DNA of 64,000 nt, taken from NCBI RefSeq assembly GCF_963576545.1, contig NC_083648.1, forward strand, positions 20,757,654 through 20,821,653. The letters run 5' to 3'. This stretch comes from Limanda limanda (Eukaryota > Chordata > Actinopteri > Pleuronectiformes > Pleuronectidae). Below, piece after piece: positions 54,971-64,000 of this stretch (positions are counted from its first letter, which is position 1; each line of letters begins with the position of its first letter). Below the pieces are notes generated by a model. It had not been told where the DNA came from. It made no database searches and saw only the letters and a list, made by a program, of their open reading frames with translations. The position numbers were made by a program, and so were the translations under genes.

Positions 54971-55960
54971 TATTCCACATCCTTAGAACCTAATCATACA
55001 TTTAAATATGCCCATTCGGATGTCTTCACACTCAAAGCCAAACGTTTTGACCACAAACTTGATGGAGAATCCTTATGAAGATTGTTACATGTTGGTTGTT
55101 GCGCTCTGATTTACAAACCACTGTGAGTCAAGTTGACTGTAGACAGTTTGCTCCTCTGTCTCAAAAAGATGCAGCAACACTGACGACTTCTGTGTGGTTT
55201 CAATTAGTTTGGAGGCGACTCTGAGTAAACACCAGGTTTTCACAGTCTGTCCATCCCGCTGCCAGAGTAATGGATTAATCCTGGAGAAACTATTGATCTA
55301 GTGCCTGTCTTTTTATGAGTATATCACCAGAAATCAGAACTCAGTCAGGTGAGGTTTCAGGGTGTTCTTTTTGTGCAAATTCAAACGTGCATAGATGACA
55401 GTGTATGTTATAACAGGAACACTCAATTGCTTTCAAGGAAGGTTACATTCATAAAGACTTTATGCTTTTTGAGTGACACCTTCATTTAATGCTTTAATGT
55501 ACTAATTATTTATAGATCAGCAATACAATAAGACATTAACACGTTTTGGCCTTTCATATAGTGAGATTAATTTCTGTGTGTGTCTCATTAGGGATGGTAC
55601 CTAATCTATAAAGCACTAGCAAATAATTATTACCATTAATTTAAGCCTTAATCACATTTAGAAACCTGTGCCTCATTAGAAATCAGTATCAAGAGTTATA
55701 GGTTTCAATATTTCATGCAGTATTAGGTGTTTGTGTCTTATCATCAAAACAGTATTTTATAACTGATATCATGAATTAATATTATATTTCTTAACCATGA
55801 ATTCAGGCTTAAGTTCTGCCTCACCACATAATCTTATATAAGATAGTTATGTATTGATTTGTGGATGCCATAATGATGATGATGATGATGAAGATTGTGG
55901 TGATTATGATGGATGAAAGACATTTGACGAATATGAATCACTTCCAAGAAAGAGAAAAAC
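54971..55960. other. Gene-free AT-rich region
   Basis: No gene recognised. Short GAT microsatellite at about 55873-55890. Confidence 0.5.
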
Positions 55961-55962
55961 AG

Positions 55963-56146
<184 letters not shown>

Positions 56147-56189
56147 CGCTTTCACCGTTTGTCCTTCTCTCGCTCTCTCAGTTGTGTGA

Positions 56190-56640
56190 CCTGCTGACGG
56201 GCAGCAGCGAGCGGGCGACGGACGGAAGAAAACTTGAGTCCATCGCAGCGAGATCCGACATCCCGAGGTAAATCCAGCCGGAACCTGACTCTAACACGTG
56301 TGTCCCTGGGATCCTGTGTGACGCTTGTCCTCCTCGCAGCGGTCAGACCGACCGGGGATCAGACCCAGTTCCCCCATTCGCTTGATATTTGGGAATCGCG
56401 TCTCATCGCTGTCTGCCTGGCCGGGCTCTCGCTCTTTGGCATCACCGCTTCTCACTCACCAACAACAAATCGCGTTATGAATTGAAATCGCATGACACGG
56501 GGATACACTTCAATATCAATTTGTTCTTTCCTGTAATTGTTTTCAGGTCATTCAACGCGTGCGTCTGCTCTCCCGGCGGATTCTGACTCCGCGCGTATTT
56601 GCGAGATCCCGACGCTGCTTTCCCTCCACTGGATTTTCCC
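56190..56640 (+). promoter_or_regulatory. CpG-rich block; candidate first noncoding exon of the next gene
   Basis: A local CpG-rich island in AT-rich surroundings, with many CG dinucleotides (GCGAGCGGGCGACGGACGG, CAACGCGTGCG, CCGCGCG). At 56263-56273 CCCGAG|GTAAAT is an acceptable splice donor, so 56190-56268 could be a 5' UTR exon on the plus strand. Its open frames resemble no protein. Human gene order would place CDH24 next; type II cadherins often begin with a noncoding exon and a long intron. No cadherin coding exon is visible, so gene identity is only a guess. Confidence 0.35.
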
Positions 56641-56681
56641 GTCCTTCTAAAAGTCGTTCTCGCTGCCTCATGTGTAATAAC

Positions 56682-56700
56682 CATAGACTGTATATAACAG
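56682..56700. repeat. Left end of a CATAGACTGT-family element
   Basis: ACCATAGACTGTATATAAC matches the left terminal repeat of 32298-32777; the remainder is missing. Confidence 0.5.
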
Positions 56701-56742
56701 GTGATCAGACACATCACGGTGGAGACAGTGTCATCATTAACA

Positions 56743-56758
56743 CGGGGGGGGGGGGGGG
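56743..56758. repeat. Homopolymer G run
   Basis: About 16 G in a row following CAC at 56743 onward. Confidence 0.85.
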
Positions 56759-57058
56759 CTCCTCACTGGAAGCCGCCCGATCAGAGAGATGGAGGACCTG
56801 TCCGCTGGCACGCACTTCCATGCGCTTCCGTGCGTGGCGGAATCTCACCTAAATAACTGTTGTCTCCACTGATTGATCCTCGTATGGATCCGTGTATCGA
56901 CCCGAGCTGATTCATAGTCCGGGTTTTATTATGGTACTATAATGTATTACCAGGTATACAGAGAGGAGGTCGCTGTCACTTCTTTTGGCGCAAATTGGAA
57001 AGGGGCAATCGTTTTTACGCACCGCTGTCTTGTCTGGAAGAGGCTGTTACCAGAGGTC

Positions 57059-57075
57059 GGTGGTGGTGGTGGTGG

Positions 57076-57140
<65 letters not shown>

Positions 57141-57142
57141 GG
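57059..57142. repeat. (GGT)n-(GT)n-poly(G) tract
   Basis: GGTGGT repeats, then about 45 bp of GT, then 19 consecutive G ending at 57142. Confidence 0.95.
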
Positions 57143-58110
57143 TCTCGTCTCTAATGAGGTTGATCGGCTGCGAGTCGCTGGAGAAAATCCGGCTTAATTG
57201 CGTCCATTCCTAACGCGACCCTCCAAATCCCTGATAATAAGTATTTGGCTTCATATCCAAAAGGTGTTAGCGATGCGCTTTGTGCCATGTGCAAAATACT
57301 CCTCCTTTTTAAATTGCACAATATGCACAATATGTGTGATAATGTTTGTGTTGCGTGTGACACCCCCATAAGCATCCATTGCCCTTCTGGGAAATACATT
57401 TGCTGGGATTTATGACCTGCTTTCTCAGGTCCTATCGATTGTGGCAGCCGGGCTGTGTACTATATCTTTTGTAAGAGCAAAGAAAAGTGGGTCTGCCATA
57501 TCTATATATAATTTCTTGATGGTGCAGCGAGCTTTTGATACAGTCCTCTGTGCAGCTGGGCCAATTCTCAAGTGGACAGTCTGTGCTCTGGTGGACCCTT
57601 GTTGGGCATACAGATACAAACTAATGCTCCACATGAATGCCTCACACACACCCACGGGCGCACGCACATGATGAGCCTTAAGCGACTAATGGCTCTGATC
57701 AGTGCGAGACATGTTTATGTATATGAGGAAGGGCTCATGTATTATACATGACTGTAGCACCAGGGTACATGGGTAAAATCAGCTCAATGTGTGCGAACAC
57801 CATGACTCTCATTTGTTTTTGTGTACGTGCATCTTTTATGATGTCTGTTTTCATCCATATGTTTGTCTCTCTGCTTGTGTTGCTCTCACAGAGTGCGTCA
57901 GTGTCTTTGATTGCAGGAGCACTTTTCTGTAATTTTCTGCGGACGAGCTGTCCTCAGGTTTTTTTTCTCTTTTTTTCACGGGGGAAAATAGGACGTGGGA
58001 AACTAGTGATTGGACGGACGCAGGCTCTTTATGTGGTTAAGAGAGAGGGGGAGCAGAGTAATATGTGTGTCAGCATTCAGTTGGTAATTGTTTACATCAG
58101 ATATATAACT
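57143..58110. other. Gene-free region
   Basis: No gene recognised. If the CpG block is a first exon, this would be its intron. Confidence 0.45.
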
Positions 58111-58114
58111 CTTG

Positions 58115-58660
58115 CATTAACCCAGATGGGCACCGGAGAGTGGTATAGGGAGGTCCAGGAGAGAGAAGAGGAAGGGGTGGGGGGAGGGAGTCAGACGGAG
58201 ACATCAAGGGAGGAGAGGAGTGGAGATGGAGAATAGGGGAGCAGATGAAAGGTGGACAGACCAGGAGGACAGATTAGAAGTAAGCCTGTAAAATGAGTGG
58301 AGGGTAGGAGGAAAGTAGAGGGGAAGAGAAATGGGCGAGGTAGTGGAAGCTGGTCGCATTGAGTCAGTGACTTACGCAGGCGATAAAAGTGCCTGAAGAA
58401 TAGACGCTGGAAGGAGAGACAGTGTTGTTGTGACATGAGAGAGACATTAGTGGACATCAATGTGCATTGAGGCTGACAATAGAGGAAGGGGTCCGGGATA
58501 GATGGGACAGTATCCTTCCATCTATCCCGGGGGGGGTCTTGGATAGATGGTGGGAGAGAGAGAAGGGAGGATTGAAGAACGCTGGCAGAGAAAAGGGTTA
58601 TGAGTTCAGGAGAGAAGCAAGAGAGGAGAAGATGAAGTGAGGAGCTGAATCCTTGAATTA
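58115..58660. repeat. Purine-rich tract with internal hairpin
   Basis: Strong A/G bias on the plus strand (GGAGAG, GGGAGG motifs) over about 540 bp. A perfect 13-bp inverted repeat CCGGGATAGATGG / CCATCTATCCCGG lies at 58493-58505 and 58518-58530, and GGATAGATGG recurs at 58542-58551. The minus-strand open frame here (58191-58754) is a product of the bias. Confidence 0.65.
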
Positions 58661-61600
58661 AATTAAAGTACCTCGCACCGGAAAAGAAAGACAGATTACT
58701 CACGATTACAGTTCCAGACTCCACCAGCAATTCGTTCTTTAAGGACTCGATCAAACTCCATCAACCGTGTGGCCCCCTCAAATTGTCAGAGACACCTCTA
58801 AACGCACTGATCACCCTTCTATGGTCAGAAATAATGGCTTCACATCCAACCCCCCCCGTGGGAAACACACACATGGATCAGGGTAAATGATCAGTGAGTC
58901 TCTATTTCCCTTTGATTCCCTCCTAATGAGAATGGGAGAACCCCCGAGATGCAGGCCCACGGGGGCTTCTGTCTTCCGACGGAGTGTGTGGCAGTAGACG
59001 GACGCGTACCATTCATTAGCTGACAATTCACTGAAATGAATCAAACAACACGGCCTCCTAGGGATCCTCACGGAGAACAAGGAAATAAATGCTTAGTGCT
59101 CAAGACATGAACATTCCCCAGGGCCCTTGCACACAGAGACAATGTAATGGCAGAATTCCCTTCTCCGATTGTTTCAAAGTGAAACAACATGCTTCCCAGG
59201 ATCTAACATTGCCTCAGATCAGGCATGTGCTCCCCTCTTCTTGCTTTCCAGGCACAGGGAAAGTGGAATGAGCTGTAAAAAAAACCTTTCGGCAGAGCAC
59301 TCTTCCTCTGGTGTCAGTCTTTTGAACGGGGACTGAAAAGCCTGCGACTCTGCAGTGACTTTTACGCAGAACTGAATCTCAGCTTTATCGTCTCCAATTA
59401 CGTACCCAAGAAAAGGGACTGATGAGCAATTTTTCATCCATATATGTGACGCTCCCTTTTAAGCTCCATATAGATGTGAGGGATGATGTAGTATTCCCTC
59501 CGTCAGTGCCCTTTGATGGTGGTCGTGCATCACAGGAGGTGAGGACCTGATTACTGATGCCAACTTTTATAGAAGGGGGAATTCACCGAGGGTTTCACAG
59601 CGAGCATCTCCCAGGAAGTGTGTGGGATTTAACTTGAACATCCTTCACGCTTTTTCCCCCAATTGTCCCCCAGTGCAGCGTCATGTCCCGAGTGTCCCCC
59701 AAATGTGGGTTAGAGCAGGACACGCTGACCCCAAGGCGGAGCAGTGCTACGTCGAGACATGGAGCTGTTCACTCCCTGGTGGTGATGGAAGAAACGGAGG
59801 GGAGGGGAGCGGTCATTTAGAGGAAATGGCTCTGTCTGGCGGTGCGGTGTTTTTCCTCTGTGGATGCCTGTGGGATGGTGCTGCAGAGTCTGTCACGGTC
59901 TGATTGTTCTCAGACCAACATCGCTGTTTACCCGCGTGCATGTGGTACTGCTGGCAGGTGGGGATGCATATAATGACACCCACACATTCTGAAGGAGCCG
60001 CACGTCATTCTGATCTTCCTCATTTCTCTCCCTAATGAAAATAATTGAAAGTATGGAGGGGCATCCTTTATCTGGCGGCCAGCAGGAGGTCTGTGGTACT
60101 GCCGGAGTGGACAGAATTTCAGAGTGAGATTTGGACTTGGGGGGAGGCAACTCCCAGCTCGGTGGTGGATGGCTCTTTGGAATGGAGGGATGAATGAAGA
60201 CGGCAGTGAAAGAAGTACGACAGCTCGCTCCACTGGAGACATTGTTATACAGAAAGAAGGGAGGCTTCTCTGGACTGTATGTGTGTATTTACATTTATAC
60301 CCCACTGTGTTGAAATGAGGAGGAGAGAGGGCAAGAGAGTCAGACATTGACAGGAACGAAAAAGCTTATGACTGTTGGCTGTACGTGTGTGTGTGTGGGT
60401 GTGTATCTGCGTGTGTGTGTGCATTGGTGATATGGCTGCAGTAGTGCTGCGGTGAGCTAAAATGAATAATATTTCGAGATATTTCTGATGGAAAGTTGAA
60501 TTTGAGCCAGGAATTGAGAGCTTGATAATGACACTGAGCATTTTCCTACTGGTCTTCAATGTTGGCACATGTCAAATTTATGAAAGCGTAGGTGGAGGAA
60601 GAACACTGTGTTAATGTCGAAGCTCTCGGGCTTCTTGAAGTAAAATAAAATCATCAACAAATAATGAAATAGAAATAAGTATTAGGCAGAGAGATGCATT
60701 TACATAAGATATAAAGACAATGTCCTAATTGTTTTTTCAGTATTGTCAGGATTACAATTTCATCCTCTGGTCTTACATTTCAGTTAGTAATCCCAGTAGT
60801 ACTCCATTACTTCAACAGTTTGGTGAGTTGACTCTATAGTTGCTGTCTCAGAGGGAGTTTGCTTGAGGGTTAATATCAACACAGTAGTGGAATGGGAAGT
60901 GGAAGAGGCCGCTGGGACAGAAGTGTTTCTCTCCGTTGTGAATTCCAATTTCATTCTTTTCTTTCGACAAAATCATGCATTTTATATCCACAACATAGAA
61001 ACACAAGTTAACTAAGGATAACTACAGATTCAATCCATCCGGACTATAAGAGTACACAGTGGCATAAACAGTAGAATCATTTTAAGATCGGTGATTCGAT
61101 GTATCCTGCTGAAGTCGTAGTGTTCTTGGCCTGTGACATTGTACTTCTTAAACAATGAACCAGATATTGTCTATCACAGCTGTTCATAATTTCAGTTTAG
61201 TGCCAATCCAAACTATAGAGGTGCTTTAATAAGAAAAGTGGGTCATGTGATATAGTCTATGAGAAACATAAATATGACTTAATACGTCTGGATGTCCAAA
61301 GCACTTCCTGCCTCAAATATAGTAGAGTTTGCCATTTTGTATTGGTGTATTTAGTTTTTTATCCCCTATAGTGCACTCATTGTTTCCCACAATGCATCTT
61401 GAAAAGTAGTGCACAACTGATGGTCACTCACAGAGCAATATACACCATCATGTAATGCGCTCGTGGCGGAGAGATGAGAGGAGAGAAGGCAGAAGGAACT
61501 TCCAAACCTGTCGCTTAAAATTAAATAGTAGCAGCACAAACAGGGATTAATACATTTTTTTTAACCTGAAAGTATTAATATTTTGTGTAAAATAAACACA

Positions 61601-64000
61601 ATTTGGGAATAAATAGCTTTTGCTGTATGTACAGTATTTCAATTAGCAATGTGTCTGAGTAATTAAATACATTTTACAAGAAACTTGACTAAGTCTATCT
61701 TAAATTCATTCTTGTCAAACTTTCAAAAGAGCTAGTGTAGCATTTATTCAGCCTTAACTTCTCAGCAGAAGCAATGTCAGACCCATCAGGCTGCACTCAA
61801 ATGGGTCTTGTGGTTTATCTATTGATTTACGCTTACCTTCGATAGTACAGTGGATTTAAAGTACAGAAATCCATCACATTTAACTCAATCTAGACTCAAA
61901 CCTTGTTAAGTAGAATTGTAGGACTGCACAACAAAAAAAACTCTTTTCATCATCAAATTATTTTGACAGGGAGTATGATTGTAAAAATGTGATCTCTAAT
62001 CTCAATGGGAATGTTGATTGAATTTAATTTTCACAAAACTTTTCTTCGATGATGTGATTATTAACTGGGTCTGCGCCATACAGTGCTCCTTAACATCTGG
62101 ACAATATGATTTCTAGGCATCTTTGGTATTTGTGTAGCACAACACTGGGCTTCAATAATATGTTGTGATGTATTGTAAACTCATTCAAAACATTGCAGCT
62201 TCTTTTATTTGGATATTGCACTTATCGCAAGAATTAAGATTTCCCACAACATTTGTTGCGATCATGAGTCATGGTGGTGGGAGGACTAAGGTGTACAAGT
62301 GAAGATCAGATCAAAGTACAGGAATATCATCCTCCCAGCCCGGCCTGCATTAGCATTACATGTAAACGATAATGAGGGTGGAATACCCAAGTAGGGTCAG
62401 ACCCCACTGAGCTGCTCTGAACTGTAGGAAGCTACAATTAGCGCTTTTAGCACAAGGAATATATTATCATGAAAGTCGATGTCAGGTTTTATTTTTCACA
62501 GCTTAGACATTTAAGCTTTGTGCAAAGTTCTGAACAATTGCTTGTGAATAATCAAATTTACTTGCACAGAAGGTGGCTTGTTTTGTTTGTGTGTGTTATT
62601 TATCACGTCGGTGTTCTGGCTCATGGTTACCGAGGCCGCCAGTAATTCTTGGAAACTAGGTGTGCGTGTGCCTGAGGTGAGCTGGTGTTGATGTGCATCT
62701 GCACGGCTGCATGTGTCACATCTGTGTGTGTGTGTGTGTATGTGTGGCCATGACGGAGAGGAACCTACATTATAAGCTGCCACCTCTGACATAGGGGTCC
62801 TTTAGGAATTGAGTAAATCCTTTTGTAAATGTGCCTCCTCCATGAAGATAATTGGCTTATTCCTGTGTTGAATAGCTGGTCCTACAGGACACCGCCTGGG
62901 CTTAGCATGGCCCGTGCAGACAGTGTGTCTGGTCCTCTGTTTCTTGGGGACTTCGTGGCACATTACATACTGAATTACTGTATGACAATGATGAATGGAA
63001 AGCTGCAGAGCCGAGCCCAGAGTTCCTGTGCAGGAGATGACGTGCACAGGAGTCTGCCGGGGCACAAGTTTGATTCCCACGGGGCGCTGCTCTCCTGATG
63101 TGTCTGTTGCAGCTTGATGTATGAAAAGACGTTACACAGACAAGGCTGGTTTAGGAACAATCTGAACATCGAAGACTTCAGAACTACATACCCTGTGCCG
63201 CGTAAAGTTCCCAATTTCTACTGTAGTTTTCATGCTCTAGTCTACAAAATAGTTCCGGGCTTCTGTTGAGCTTGGATGTGGAGAAAGTGTTGCGTAGCGT
63301 TACCTAAATCATTATCCACACATCAAACGCCATCTGGGTTTCGCACCGTCACTTTGAAGATTCCTTCCTCATCAGTCCTGTGCCTAAAGGAAACAGTGCA
63401 GATAAATGTATGTGCGTGCACTTACATGCAAACTAGCTTGCATGTGGCTCCTTTTATGCCCGTTTTAACCCCGTAGCTGCTTAGTAACCATACTAACAGC
63501 GGTTTCCTCTCCGTTTCTTGGCCTCTGGGCAACTGCTTAGTGATAAAACCGGCCCCAGCTGATCCAGCAGCCGGAGGAGAGGAATAAGGCACCAAAGTGC
63601 TCAAACCAGAAAATTAGAGATTCCGAGATGGATGAATTGTCAGCGGATTTGCAGCTGTCTGTGTTTTTGTGTGTGTGTGTGGGGGAAGCTAGATAGCCAG
63701 CATAATTCTGGGACATGACCGAAAACTGTCTAGTTAGAGTGCATCAGGAGATGGATGAAAGAGAGAATTCCCTGCACGTGGTGAGAGGAGAGAGCTGGAG
63801 CTCAGAACCCTTCCTCTGTGGGTGTCCTGCCGCTAAGCTGAACTCAGACGACGGAGAGACAGTGACTATGATATCTTTTCAAACCAGTGCTCTGCCTCTA
63901 TGAAACCACATCGGACATGCTGTGAGGTGAAGTGGTTGAAAGCATCTTTTTAAAGGGTTGACTTGTAATATTGAGTAGATGAATTGGCAGCAACTCAGTG
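58661..64000. other. Gene-free right end
   Basis: No coding exon, RNA gene or complete transposon recognised. 58800-60150 is balanced in composition and looks single copy; 60580-62500 is AT-rich. Small GT-rich patches lie at 60384-60420, 62720-62746 and 63668-63680. Confidence 0.5.

Noticed and set aside
58191..58754. 187-residue open frame on the minus strand
   Set aside because: It follows the purine-rich bias of the plus strand, giving Leu/Ser/Pro-rich sequence with no recognisable motif.

Overview
The window reads as nuclear DNA of a ray-finned (teleost) fish. It has spliced vertebrate genes with GT-AG introns, vertebrate polyadenylation signals, long dinucleotide and tetranucleotide microsatellites, and decayed copies of fish-type transposable elements (hAT, Tc1-like, LINE ends, L2-tailed SINEs and several terminal-inverted-repeat families). 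There is one 200-base assembly gap of Ns at 44127-44326.

All recognisable genes lie in the first 12 kb. On the minus strand are the first two coding exons of PRMT5 (1668-2178), with a CpG-rich promoter; the rest of that gene must lie before base 1. On the plus strand follows PSMB11, the thymoproteasome subunit beta5t, as a single open reading frame (3687-4703) behind a TATA box. About 700 bp downstream, across a roughly 490-bp TATC/TC microsatellite, is PSMB5, the constitutive beta5 proteasome subunit, in three exons (5402-5626, 7514-7820, 11172-11464). PRMT5, PSMB5 and PSMB11 are also close neighbours in mammals (human 14q11.2), so this is a conserved block. Here PSMB11 and PSMB5 are head to tail. 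The two subunits are alternative occupants of the same 20S core position: PSMB5 in most cells, PSMB11 in cortical thymic epithelium.

From about 11.8 kb to 64 kb I recognise no complete host gene. The region holds transposon remnants: an 845-bp hAT copy with exact 8-bp target duplications at 15036-15880, a Tc1-like transposase relic at 42460-43250, LINE pieces at 24937-25453 and 40381-40866, L2-type SINEs, and a TIR family starting CATAGACTGT. It also holds simple repeats and long single-copy stretches that could be regulatory but cannot be shown to be so by reading alone. A CpG-rich block at 56190-56640 with a plausible splice donor may be the first, noncoding exon of the next gene. From human gene order that could be a type II cadherin (CDH24), but no cadherin coding sequence is visible.

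The observations most worth following are: a 33-residue Ser/Asp-rich insertion in PSMB11, which contains a possible in-frame 72-nt intron; the substrate-pocket residues of that beta5t; a 230-bp inverted repeat 4.5 kb apart, identical by eye, with a telomere-like junction; and a perfect 17-bp hairpin at 23638-23679. I saw no convincing wholly new biological system.
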